The notes beneath the pieces were generated by a model. That model was not told the origin of the DNA. It ran no database searches and worked only from the letters and a program-made list of their open reading frames with translations. This document shows positions 1 to 8,133 of a stretch of DNA of 64,000 nt, piece by piece. The stretch comes from Corynebacterium casei LMG S-19264. Its GTDB lineage: Bacteria; Actinomycetota; Actinomycetes; Mycobacteriales; Mycobacteriaceae. The stretch spans positions 972,009-1,036,008 of the forward strand of contig NZ_CP004350.1 in the NCBI RefSeq assembly GCF_000550785.1, read 5' to 3'. Within the stretch, counting starts at the first letter, position 1. Each line of letters starts with the position of its first letter. The position numbers and the translations under genes are program-made.

Positions 1-252
1 CTGTCCACCCCAGCGAAGGCACTGGCAGATAAGCTGCGTGGACTGTGGAACATCGACTACGACGTCTCTGGTGCCATTGGCCGCCGCTACCGCCGACAGG
101 ATGAAATCGGTACCCCATTCTGCGTGACCTATGACTTCGATTCCCTCGAGGACAACGCGGTTACCGTGCGTGAGCGTGACTCCATGGAGCAGGAGCGCGT
201 CAAGCTCGACGAGCTCGAAACCTACCTGGCTGCCCGCCTCGCCGGCTGCTAG
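1..252 (+). CDS. glyS: glycine--tRNA ligase, C-terminal end (partial)
   Basis: The window opens inside an open frame that runs to a TAG stop at 250-252. The 83 visible residues are the anticodon-binding C-terminus of a class II, homodimeric-type glycyl-tRNA synthetase: an [13 protein letters not shown] stretch, a [18 protein letters not shown] stretch, then the final [10 protein letters not shown] helix. The enzyme charges tRNA-Gly in the cytoplasm. The catalytic domain lies upstream of the window. The assignment rests on recognising this conserved C-terminal block. Confidence 0.85.
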   Translation: MSTPAKALADKLRGLWNIDYDVSGAIGRRYRRQDEIGTPFCVTYDFDSLEDNAVTVRERDSMEQERVKLDELETYLAARLAGC

Positions 253-323
253 TTTCTAAGCTCGCACAAGCGCATAAGCCTCTTGTGGGGTAAGCGTTGG
301 TTGGATTAACATCCAGCGCCAAT

Positions 324-341
324 GCCCCTCAAGGGGCTTTG
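324..341 (+). terminator. short hairpin after glyS
   Basis: GCCCCT, a 2-nt loop and AGGGGC are followed by TTTG. It is a small stem with a weak T-run, placed 70 bases after the glyS stop and before the potassium transporter genes. Confidence 0.45.
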
Positions 342-415
342 TCATGCGTGGGCTATGATGTTTATCTCATCTACTGGAATAACTGCTTGGCGGTGATGGT
401 GCTAGCATCATCCCG

Positions 416-1813
416 ATGGAAACTAGATTCGATCTCGATGAAAGGCCGCGAAGACGCAGTCTTTTCACAAGACTTACTCCGGCTCAGGCCGTTGCCCTGG
501 GGTTTCTTGGTGTCATAGCGATTGGCACTGTGGTGCTTTGCTTGCCGATATCCACCACCAGCGGTGAACCCACAGACCTCTTACCCGCCATGTTCACCGT
601 GACATCGGCAGTGACGGTGACCGGACTGGCGGTCGTGGATACGGGCACACACTGGAGCGGACTGGGACAAGCAACAGTGCTTACTCTCATCCAAATCGGT
701 GGCTTTGGAATCATGAGCGTGAGTTCTCTCGCGGGCATGCTGTTGACCGGTCGTATCGGTCTGCGCTCACGGCGGTACAACCAGGCCGAAAATAGGACGC
801 TTGGAACTGGCGATGTAGCGCGTACAGTGATCGCGGCACTGGCAATCACCGTCATTTGCGAGTTCGTTGTGGCGCTGGTGACAGCAATTAGATTCGCCAC
901 CTTTTACGACATGCCAGCATTGCGTGCAGCGTGGGAAGGTCTTTTCCACGCGATTTCGGCATTTAATAATGCAGGGTTCGGGCTGCGCAGCGACAGTTTG
1001 GTGCCCTATGTCGGCGACGGTTGGATTATTCTTCCCTTGGCTTGTGCCTTGATTATCGGCGGTCTTGGTTACCCAGTAGTTGCAGAGATGTGGGATAAGC
1101 TCCGCTTTCGGTTGACTCACGGCAATCTTGGCCATCCGCGAAAATTCTCAGTATCCACCAAAATAACCCTCGTTGGTACTGCAATGCTCATCGCTGCGGG
1201 CGTCCTTGTGGTGGGAGCGTTGGAATGGAATAACACTCTGGCCGGACAGCCGCTAGGAACGAAGCTGCTTGGTGCATTCTTCCAAGGTGTTACACCGCGT
1301 ACCGCCGGATTCAACTCAGTGGATTTTGGCGAGGTGCAGCCGGTGACGCTCATGGCCACCGGCTTGCTCATGTTTATCGGTGGTGGTTCGGCAGGTACTG
1401 CCGGTGGCATCAAGATAACCACCGCAGCAGTACTTCTCGCAGCGATTATCGCTGAGATTCGCGGACATAACCATGTAACAATTGCGCACCGAACCATTAA
1501 CTCGTCTGTTGTCCGTCAGGCACTCACGGTTGCTTCTATCAGCGTGGTTCTAGTGGTGTCGTGCGTCGTGATCATTCGGCTTCTAGAGCCAGGCTTTAGC
1601 GGTGAGGCAATCACCTTTGAAGTGATTTCAGCTTTTGCTACCGTGGGACTTTCCACAGGTATCACTGCAGATCTCAGCGCACCTAGCCAAATAGTGCTGT
1701 GCTTTTTGATGTACATTGGCCGAATTGGTCCGGTAACACTAGTCGTTGCGCTGGCGGCGCAGCACTCAGCCCGGCGTTTTGAATACCCAGAGGAAAGGCC
1801 CTTCATTGGCTAA
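416..1813 (+). CDS. ktrB: TrkH/KtrB-family potassium uptake membrane subunit
   Basis: This 465-residue polytopic protein belongs to the TrkH/KtrB/HKT family, which forms the ion-conducting subunit for K+ (often Na+-coupled) uptake in the cytoplasmic membrane. Selectivity-filter-like loops are visible around TVTGLAVVDTGTHWS, NNAGFGL, TPRTAGFNSVDFG and FATVGLSTG, giving the four-fold pore arrangement of the family. The length is close to KtrB (about 450) rather than longer TrkH. The stop overlaps the TTG start of the regulatory subunit gene, so the two are translationally coupled. KtrB versus TrkH naming rests on length and the single-RCK partner. Confidence 0.88.
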   Translation: METRFDLDERPRRRSLFTRLTPAQAVALGFLGVIAIGTVVLCLPISTTSGEPTDLLPAMFTVTSAVTVTGLAVVDTGTHWSGLGQATVLTLIQIGGFGIMSVSSLAGMLLTGRIGLRSRRYNQAENRTLGTGDVARTVIAALAITVICEFVVALVTAIRFATFYDMPALRAAWEGLFHAISAFNNAGFGLRSDSLVPYVGDGWIILPLACALIIGGLGYPVVAEMWDKLRFRLTHGNLGHPRKFSVSTKITLVGTAMLIAAGVLVVGALEWNNTLAGQPLGTKLLGAFFQGVTPRTAGFNSVDFGEVQPVTLMATGLLMFIGGGSAGTAGGIKITTAAVLLAAIIAEIRGHNHVTIAHRTINSSVVRQALTVASISVVLVVSCVVIIRLLEPGFSGEAITFEVISAFATVGLSTGITADLSAPSQIVLCFLMYIGRIGPVTLVVALAAQHSARRFEYPEERPFIG

Positions 1814-2489
1814 CGCGCTTGGCCGCATTCGCGGTCGAATTGAAATCTCTCCAGTTGTAGTGCTGGGATTGGGCCGCTTTGGTGCATCCCTCGCTGAGGA
1901 ACTCACATGGCATGGTGCGGAGGTGCTGGGCATGGATTCTGATGCCCGCCCGGTTCAGGAATGCTCCGGCTTTCTCACTGATTCTGCTATTGGTGATACG
2001 ACAGACCGTGAAACTCTCATTCAGTTTGGTGTTCATGAGGTTGAAAGAGTTGTTCTGGGAATTGGGTCGGACCTGGAATCTTCAATCCTCACGGCTTCGA
2101 ATTTGGTGGACTTGGGCGTGAAGAATATTTGGGCGAAAGCCGATTCTGATGCACACGCCAAGATTCTGACTCAGATTGGTGTGCACCAAGTTGTGCGACC
2201 AGAACGTGACACGGGTAGGCGCGTAGCTCACTTGCTCAATGGCCGTTTCAGTGATTTTGCGCAGTTCGATGAAGACTACGGAATGATCAAACTCTCCCCA
2301 CCGAATAAGCTTGTTGGCAAGGCGGTTGAACTGGAACGGCTGTGGGCGAAGTTCAATGTCCGAGCAATTTCTGTGAAAAGCGAGGGTAGTACGTGGATGC
2401 CGTGGAAAGCAGGCCATGTCTTGGCCGCAAGTGACCAAGTCATTATCGCGGGTGCACCGGAAGACCTCGAAAGATTCGCCAACTGTTAG
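1806..2489 (+). CDS. ktrA: KtrA/TrkA-type RCK regulatory subunit of K+ uptake
   Basis: This is a cytoplasmic gating subunit with an N-terminal Rossmann RCK domain (GLGRFG at residues 21-26, then an acidic strand end MDSDARPVQ) and a C-terminal RCK_C domain (about 145-225). It binds nucleotide and controls the adjacent KtrB pore. I chose the TTG at 1806: AGAGGAAAGG lies just upstream at suitable spacing and the codon overlaps the ktrB stop by 8 bases. The product of 227 residues matches the KtrA family length. A longer frame opening at 1746 would lie inside ktrB and has no such ribosome site. Confidence 0.85.
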   Translation: MANALGRIRGRIEISPVVVLGLGRFGASLAEELTWHGAEVLGMDSDARPVQECSGFLTDSAIGDTTDRETLIQFGVHEVERVVLGIGSDLESSILTASNLVDLGVKNIWAKADSDAHAKILTQIGVHQVVRPERDTGRRVAHLLNGRFSDFAQFDEDYGMIKLSPPNKLVGKAVELERLWAKFNVRAISVKSEGSTWMPWKAGHVLAASDQVIIAGAPEDLERFANC

Positions 2490-2587
2490 CCCAGCGCCAG
2501 CTTCGTCTGCGTTGTTTTAAAGAGATTGCCCACTTCCATGTGAAATGACTACCGTTGGAAGCAGCAAGCGCATTAGACTGTGTAATC

Positions 2588-3100
2588 ATGAAATACACCA
2601 GCTGGGACCGCAGTGACCGTGGCAATCCGAAACTTCTCAAAGAAGATGGACCGGAGACCCTAGGCACTTTCTCTTCGGGCTCAGCTGATATTGACGGCGA
2701 TTTCTGGCGCTTGAGCGTGGATCAGAAGCTGGGTGCTTCTGCTACTACCGCTGATGATCGCGTCTTTCGCATTACCGGTAATCTGGCGCGTGATAAAAAG
2801 CTGGATGTCTCGCTTGATGGCCGCACGTTTACCGTGACCAATGAGCAGTCCAATGACTGGATCATTGATGATGTCAATGACAACTTTGTGGCGCAGTTTA
2901 GCGGCAAAAACAATGGCGTGCGCGCGAGTAATTTGGAATTTATGCACGAGGGCAAGGTGGAGCTTTCCACTGAGGAAATTGTGGCTTTGTCCTGGTTCGC
3001 GCGTTTAATTCTGGAAAATAAGTTAAAGACTTCTTCGGTTGCGATGATTGCAACCTTGGCGTTGGCTTCTGCGGTCGCGGTGGTTGCTTTCCTACTTTAA
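2588..3100 (+). CDS. small protein with C-terminal membrane anchor, function unknown
   Basis: The 170-residue protein is hydrophilic and mostly beta-like up to about residue 145, ending in one hydrophobic segment (about 148-169), so it is probably tail-anchored with the bulk in the cytoplasm. A DIDGDFWRL stretch is echoed by DLSGEVWRW in the next gene, and both have the alternating strand pattern of tubby/LURP-one-like beta folds. I infer that they are distant relatives, but the fold is not proven. The ATG at 2588 is preferred over a longer upstream opening because the upstream residues look unlike protein. No function is assigned. Confidence 0.6.
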   Translation: MKYTSWDRSDRGNPKLLKEDGPETLGTFSSGSADIDGDFWRLSVDQKLGASATTADDRVFRITGNLARDKKLDVSLDGRTFTVTNEQSNDWIIDDVNDNFVAQFSGKNNGVRASNLEFMHEGKVELSTEEIVALSWFARLILENKLKTSSVAMIATLALASAVAVVAFLL

Positions 3101-3111
3101 GCTTATGAGCT

Positions 3112-3603
3112 GTGGCCGATAAAGCAGGAATTTTTAATACCCATATTGATCTCAGTGGAGAAGTGTGGCGTTGGAAAGACAACGTTCTTCGAGACTCGAG
3201 TGATCATGTTCTAGCTCATGTGCGCGCGGACGTTATTTCTGTGGCGCGGCAAAATCTACTCATTGAGCACAACATCGGTGCGCCTCGCTTTCGGCTGCGC
3301 GCAACCTCATCCAAGGGCAATCTGTACACGATGGGGCAGATGTCTTTTACCGTCAACATTCTCACCGCGGACTGTGACCACAAGCGCTACAAGCTGCAGA
3401 GGGTCAATCCTTTTCGCCGAGAGCGCCTGATCTCCCACGACCAGGGCCCGGTCCTACGCACCCGCCCGCGTGGTGATGGCTCGGTGACGGTGACAGCAGC
3501 ATCTGCCACGGCCGAAGAGATTCCATTCTTCGACGCCATCTTCCTTTCTTATGGCTGCGTGCTCATTGATGGGCCGGGCATTCAGAAGAACATTGAAATT
3601 TAG
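3112..3603 (+). CDS. hypothetical protein, possible LURP-one-like beta fold
   Basis: This 163-residue soluble protein begins with GTG, 11 bases after the preceding gene, so the two probably share a transcript. It opens with short beta-strand-like blocks (DLSGEVWRWKDNVLRD, HVLAHVRADVI) resembling the preceding protein, has no membrane anchor, and carries several basic patches. I do not recognise a family with certainty. The pair may be diverged duplicates, one membrane-tethered and one soluble. Confidence 0.55.
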   Translation: MADKAGIFNTHIDLSGEVWRWKDNVLRDSSDHVLAHVRADVISVARQNLLIEHNIGAPRFRLRATSSKGNLYTMGQMSFTVNILTADCDHKRYKLQRVNPFRRERLISHDQGPVLRTRPRGDGSVTVTAASATAEEIPFFDAIFLSYGCVLIDGPGIQKNIEI

Positions 3604-3625
3604 CGGTCACGTGACACGTGACCGC
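3603..3625. terminator. palindromic hairpin between convergent genes
   Basis: GCGGTCACGT, a 3-base loop and ACGTGACCGC form a perfect 10-bp stem placed between two convergent stop codons. It lacks a T-tract, so termination is inferred from position and symmetry. Confidence 0.5.
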
Positions 3626-3632
3626 CTATAAG

Positions 3633-5636
3633 CTAGAAGGAACCACCACGGAAGCCGCCGCCACCGCCTCCTCCGAAGCCACCGCCGCCGAAGCCGCCAC
3701 CAAATCCGCCGCCGCCACTGCGGCCACCGCCACCGAGGACTTGGCCGATGACCATGCCGGTGATGACATTGCCCGCCACGTTGGATGCTTGGCGGCGCTG
3801 CTGCTGGCGGCGGTAGTTGTTGTAGTCATCGCGTGCACGGTCAGCAGCAATTTTGGCGGCGTTGGTGGACTGCCGCGCGTAATCGAGTGCGGCGCGGATA
3901 TCGCGGTCTCGGGAGTTCAGCGCCTGGGCGTGCAAGTGCTTGGCATCAGCTAAAGCGGTACGCGCGCCGGAGCCCACAATGCGGCCGCGGGAAGAAATAA
4001 CATCCTCGGCTGCCTGGATTTGTGTGCCGGCGGATTGAATCTGCTTGGCAAACATCTCCAGCTGGCGCGCGTGCGTGGAGGTCTGCTCACGCACGGTGTC
4101 TAGTTGCTCATCTAGTTCCGTATCGATGGTGATAAGCGCCGTGTGCTGGCCCAGTGGGTCCATAGAACCTTCAGCTTTGGCAGCATCAACGGCTTGCTGC
4201 GCGCGGGCAACAACCTCATCTAAAGCTGCCCAGTCAGCATCAGTGCCTTGGGAACGTCCCTGCTGCTTAATCTGGCCAGCCTCTTGGATTTCGCCTTCAA
4301 CTTCTTCGATGAGAGCGGGCAGCCCAGCCTTGGCTTCGGAGATATTCGTGCGGGCATTTTCTACACCGGCCAGATTGCGGTCGGAGACTTCCAAAGCGTG
4401 CTCAGCATCGCGAATGTGCGCCACCAGTCCGCCCTGCTGTCCAGCTGGACGGGCTTCAATCTCACGCGCTGCGGACAAAGACTTCTCCGCTTCATCCAGG
4501 GAAGCGGATGCAATCTGCACGTTGTCATCAACAGACTGCAGCATCTCCTCATTGAACTCCGCCCGCAAGGCGGCCAGAGTTTCCTCAGCCTTCGGCAAAC
4601 GCGCCCGCACGTCGATGGTGCGCTGGGTTAGTTCATCCAGCTTGGAGGAAGCATTAATCAACAGGTTGCGCATCTCCGCGAACTCAGCGGCTTGGGAATC
4701 CAGGGCATCATCGGCCTGGCCACAAGAAGAGATGATTTCCACCAGCATCTCACGGCGCTGCTCCGGGGATTCCGGAATGGAGTCATCGAGGCGCTGGCGA
4801 ATGCCAAAGGCCTTTTGCAGCGTGGTGGTGGATTGGTTCATCGCGCGGGTAAAGGAGCGGGTGCGCTCCGGACCGAACTCAGCCATGGCGATGTCTAGTT
4901 CTTCCTTGCCACGGCGAATGGACTCATCGGTGCTCACCAGCTCCTCATGTGCCAATGCATCGAGAGTCTCCAAGTCCAAGGAGTTAAGACGACGGATATC
5001 AGTTGGCTCAATCTCGCGGGCATCTTCTAACACCGCAGCGGATTCCTTCTTGGAGCGCTTACGGGTGTACATCCAGATCCCGCCGCCGGCAACAGCCACG
5101 GCGCCGCCGGCACCAGCCAGCCAAGCACCGCTGGCGCCAGAGCCACTAGCACTACCTGATCCCAAGGCAGCATCAACCAGTGCGTTGGCTGAGCCCGCCC
5201 AGTCATCAGTAGCTAAAGGACCATAGGCCGCGTCATACATCTCATCCAACTTGCCCTGCGGCCATTGGTCACCGGTCTGCACGCCCATCTGGCATTGCTC
5301 GGTGTTCACAACATAGGCCGCGGAGTTCGGGCCCTTTTCATCTACGAGCGCGCCGGCATATTCCTCAGCGCTCATGCCGTCCATGTCGGTGGTAAACACC
5401 ACGTGGATCATCAGCTGCTCTTCTTGCTGCAGCTGCGTGATTTTCTCAGTGATCTCTGATTCCTCAGCGTCGCTCAACACATCAGCGGAGTCAGTAACGC
5501 GGTCGGAGATTGCACTCGGTGCTTGGGCTACATAATCCACGGTGGCTGCCACCGCGGGCGCCGCAGCCGCACCACCTAGGGCTGTGGCAAAGAGACCGGT
5601 ACACAGGATATGGCCAATACGCACTCGCTTGTTCAT
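3633..5636 (-). CDS. TPM-domain membrane protein with long coiled coil and Gly-rich tail
   Basis: The 667-residue envelope protein has a signal peptide (about 1-32, ending AVAA), a TPM domain (TLP18.3/Psb32/MOLO-1 type, about 40-165, starting ISDRVTDSADVLSD), one membrane span (about 180-200, followed by basic TRKRSKK), a long alpha-helical coiled-coil cytoplasmic region (about 205-610), and a tail almost entirely of Gly with Phe. The TPM domain would face outward. I chose the ATG at 5636 because AGGA lies 9 bases upstream; a TTG three codons earlier has poorer spacing. Function is unknown. TPM proteins elsewhere act in envelope or photosystem maintenance. Confidence 0.8.
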   Translation of the reverse strand: MNKRVRIGHILCTGLFATALGGAAAAPAVAATVDYVAQAPSAISDRVTDSADVLSDAEESEITEKITQLQQEEQLMIHVVFTTDMDGMSAEEYAGALVDEKGPNSAAYVVNTEQCQMGVQTGDQWPQGKLDEMYDAAYGPLATDDWAGSANALVDAALGSGSASGSGASGAWLAGAGGAVAVAGGGIWMYTRKRSKKESAAVLEDAREIEPTDIRRLNSLDLETLDALAHEELVSTDESIRRGKEELDIAMAEFGPERTRSFTRAMNQSTTTLQKAFGIRQRLDDSIPESPEQRREMLVEIISSCGQADDALDSQAAEFAEMRNLLINASSKLDELTQRTIDVRARLPKAEETLAALRAEFNEEMLQSVDDNVQIASASLDEAEKSLSAAREIEARPAGQQGGLVAHIRDAEHALEVSDRNLAGVENARTNISEAKAGLPALIEEVEGEIQEAGQIKQQGRSQGTDADWAALDEVVARAQQAVDAAKAEGSMDPLGQHTALITIDTELDEQLDTVREQTSTHARQLEMFAKQIQSAGTQIQAAEDVISSRGRIVGSGARTALADAKHLHAQALNSRDRDIRAALDYARQSTNAAKIAADRARDDYNNYRRQQQRRQASNVAGNVITGMVIGQVLGGGGRSGGGGFGGGFGGGGFGGGGGGGFRGGSF

Positions 5637-5795
5637 AAACGCCAATCCTACCGATGTGTTTTAGAGCTCGCGCGATGCAGGATAAAACTGGGATGCGAAA
5701 ATTGGAGCAGGGGTTAACCGGGAACTTCGTCAACTGAAGTTGGAACATTAAAGGTTAAGCACCGGCTTACTAGTTTTCGTGGCAATATAAATCTT

Positions 5796-7199
5796 ATGAG
5801 CGCCCCTGATATAACTGCCGAGACAATGGGACAATTTCGTGACTCTGGGGTGGAGAAGCATTCGACGATTTTGCTTGGGGCGGGTGCTTCAATAACTTCT
5901 GGCCTTCCTAGCTGGGACGACTTCGCAATCAGGCTTTTGGTGAGTAGCGGGTCTGTCGATGAAGACTCGGCTGAGCTCCTGCTAAAACGCCAAGATCCAA
6001 TAATTGCGGTAGAAGCAGCAAGGACAGGCGGCGAACTCGAATGGGGCCAACAGCTTCGTGACGCGCTATATACGGGCGTGAAACCTCTTAATTCACTGAG
6101 CCCTTCACCGCTACACCTAGCGGCAGTCGGTCATTATCTTGAACGGCAAGACAGTAGTAGCCTTGTCACACTCAACTTCGACGTGCTTCTGGAGTCAGTG
6201 CTGGAAATTGAGACGGACGGTGAGCCTAATTCGGTAACAAATAGCGCCGAGCGTATAGGTCAACATTCTGTCCATCACCTTCATGGCATTATCACTCCTG
6301 ACAGAACTGAAGACGTAGTGCTCACACTTAATGATTTCACCACCTTAATTGAGCAACAAGATTCGTGGCAGGTGAATTTTCTAAATTCTGCAGTTTCTAA
6401 GGGGTCACTAATAATCGCAGGTACGTCTTATCGTGATCCCGATCTCCGTCAATGGTTACACGCAGCGCTCAAGAACAACCCGAAGAATCACAAAGCCTTT
6501 GTTTTGCTTGCGAGGGAAGGCTTCGATGTATCGAAAACGGGATTCGAAAAGTTAGAGCGGGCATTGAGCAACCAATGGAGTGCAATAGGTCTTCACCCTG
6601 TTCTTATGCAAGACCATACGGACGCAGCCCAGATTATTCGGGAGCTCGATTATGTAAAGCGGGATGACTACATCTCGCCCCAAGAACGGTGCAGACTCAT
6701 TTGGGAAGCACACGTGAGGAACTTTGACGAGCTACAAGCCCAGTATGTTCATGAGCTTTCAAAGAACACCGAAATGCTCAAGCAGGTTTTTAACGTTGAG
6801 AAACTAGACTTAACAATTTGGCTATCCAATGGAGATGGGGGACTTGTCAGGTGGGCATCTCAAGATAGAACGTATCGAACTCTAGACGCCTTGAGAGTCG
6901 TTCAGACTGGCCATGATAGTCCCTGGATAGCTGGGCAGGCGTTGGCAAAGGACGACCAGGTTGTAAGGGATTTAACGCAACATCCGACTCGCCGGTGGAA
7001 ATCGGTGGTTGCGTTTCCATTGCCAGTGGCCCATCCTCAACTGCCTATGGTTTCAAGTGCAGTAATTACGGTGGGACTTCCCATAGAACAGCAAGGGTAT
7101 GAAGGGGACTCAGAGATTTGGGCTGATGTCGTGGGCGAAATTGCCAACGAATGGGCTTTTCGTCTTTATAAGAGTGTTTATTCGGATGATGAGGCGTAG
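5796..7199 (+). CDS. SIR2-domain NADase-like protein with GAF-like C-terminus, candidate defence effector
   Basis: The 467-residue protein has an N-terminal SIR2 domain with the family's NAD-site motifs: GAGAS at 28-32, TLNFD at 125-129, HHLHG with the probable catalytic His163, and GTSYRDPDLR near 209-218. Prokaryotic SIR2 domains of this class usually destroy NAD+ to abort phage infection. The C-terminal part (about 335-460) ends in beta strands and a helix like a GAF sensor domain (WKSVVAFPLP, then SSAVITVGLP). The gene is visibly AT-richer than the flanking core genes, suggesting acquisition. A 54-codon gene follows within 30 bases. The SIR2 call is firm, the GAF call moderate, and the defence role inferred. 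Confidence 0.8.
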   Translation: MSAPDITAETMGQFRDSGVEKHSTILLGAGASITSGLPSWDDFAIRLLVSSGSVDEDSAELLLKRQDPIIAVEAARTGGELEWGQQLRDALYTGVKPLNSLSPSPLHLAAVGHYLERQDSSSLVTLNFDVLLESVLEIETDGEPNSVTNSAERIGQHSVHHLHGIITPDRTEDVVLTLNDFTTLIEQQDSWQVNFLNSAVSKGSLIIAGTSYRDPDLRQWLHAALKNNPKNHKAFVLLAREGFDVSKTGFEKLERALSNQWSAIGLHPVLMQDHTDAAQIIRELDYVKRDDYISPQERCRLIWEAHVRNFDELQAQYVHELSKNTEMLKQVFNVEKLDLTIWLSNGDGGLVRWASQDRTYRTLDALRVVQTGHDSPWIAGQALAKDDQVVRDLTQHPTRRWKSVVAFPLPVAHPQLPMVSSAVITVGLPIEQQGYEGDSEIWADVVGEIANEWAFRLYKSVYSDDEA

Positions 7200-7228
7200 G
7201 CTTAGTGGTAATCAAAGGAGGCAAAACC

Positions 7229-7393
7229 ATGACTGAGAAAAAGCAAGCCCGCTATTTCCAACAGATCGGTGAAGACGTTTATCGCGTCTCCGGAGCAGTT
7301 CGTCGTAGTGCCGTAACTGGGCGATATGTGACTAAAGGTTCCGCTGCCCGTAGCTTAAAGAAGAAGCCTTCCGTCTCCTCTGGTAATAACTAA
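7229..7393 (+). CDS. small basic protein downstream of the SIR2 gene
   Basis: This 54-residue Lys/Arg-rich protein contains VRRSAVTGRYVTKGSAARS, a motif I recognise from many short uncharacterised actinobacterial proteins. The ATG at 7229 is preceded by a strong AAAGGAGG ribosome site at 7214-7221, which decides the start. It sits 29 bases after the SIR2 stop and before a hairpin, so it is the last gene of a two-gene unit. It could be a partner, trigger or antidote of the SIR2 protein. No function is known. Confidence 0.7.
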   Translation: MTEKKQARYFQQIGEDVYRVSGAVRRSAVTGRYVTKGSAARSLKKKPSVSSGNN

Positions 7394-7408
7394 CCAGAAG
7401 TACAAGAA

Positions 7409-7446
7409 GTCGGCGTGAGTGCTCACAATGGTGAGCTCACGCCGAC
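7409..7446 (+). terminator. hairpin closing the SIR2 unit
   Basis: GTCGGCGTGA pairs with TCACGCCGAC and an inner GCTCAC pairs with GTGAGC around AATG, leaving a 2-base bulge. A T-rich stretch (TCGTTCGTTTT) follows. It lies directly after the small basic gene. Confidence 0.7.
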
Positions 7447-7498
7447 TCGTTCGTTTTAGCCCACACCTGCAGCGCCGCAGCACGTACTCTGGATTTCT

Positions 7499-8127
7499 AT
7501 GGATATGGCAATCGTGGTCTTGGGTGCTTCGCAATATGATGGCCGGGCATCAAAGGTGCTTGCGGCGCGGTTGGATGAGTCGATAGCCACCGCAGCCGAA
7601 CACTCGGCCAAGGATGTGCAGTTCTTTACCTTGGGTGCGAATATGCCGGGGGATAGGTTTACAGAGGCCCAGGTGGCTAGGACGTATCTCGTTGACCGCG
7701 GCATCACCGAGTCGCAGGTGCATGAGGTGCCGGAGGGTAATGACACGGTCGGTTCGTTGGAGGCAGTGTTGCAAGAGCACGCAGTGCTTTTCGGTACCCC
7801 TCGTATCTCATAACCGACCCACTCCACACGGTGCGCGCGAAGTTGATTGCAAAGCAGCTGGGGTGGAGCCCAACGGTCAAGGGTGCGCGCAACTGCCCGT
7901 ATTGCTTCCCACAAAAAGAATGGTGGGGTGGACTTGCCCATGAGGCCGGTGGGCTCGTGGTGGCCGAGCTGACCGGACTGTTCGGAAAGAAAGCGGGGGA
8001 GAAAATTCGCGGATGGCTGTATAACGTGGAGGCGATTATTCGCCCGCGGTTTAAAACGCGCCACGGTTTGATTCGGAAAAACTCGTCGGACAGTGCAAAC
8101 ACCAGCAGGGATAACGGCATAGAATAA
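7499..8127 (+). pseudogene. YdcF/DUF218-family gene broken by a frameshift
   Basis: The first frame (7499 to about 7803) reads as the start of a DUF218 protein: AIVVLGASQYDGR, then RLDESI and EGNDTVGSLEAV. It hits a stop at 7811-7813. The family's next block, ITDPLHTVRAKLIAKQLGW, continues in another frame from about 7807 and runs to 8127, ending in a basic C-terminus. A single missing base near 7803-7808 would join them into about 209 residues. DUF218 proteins are membrane or periplasmic and of unclear role, some linked to vancomycin sensitivity or cell-wall precursors. It could also be a sequencing error. Confidence 0.75.
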
Positions 8128-8133
8128 GAGCCA

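Noticed and set aside
4045..5226. 393-codon open frame on the plus strand
   Set aside because: It lies wholly antisense to the TPM-domain gene, has no ribosome site, and its Ser/Ala/Arg-rich product is the typical shadow of a high-GC helical gene.
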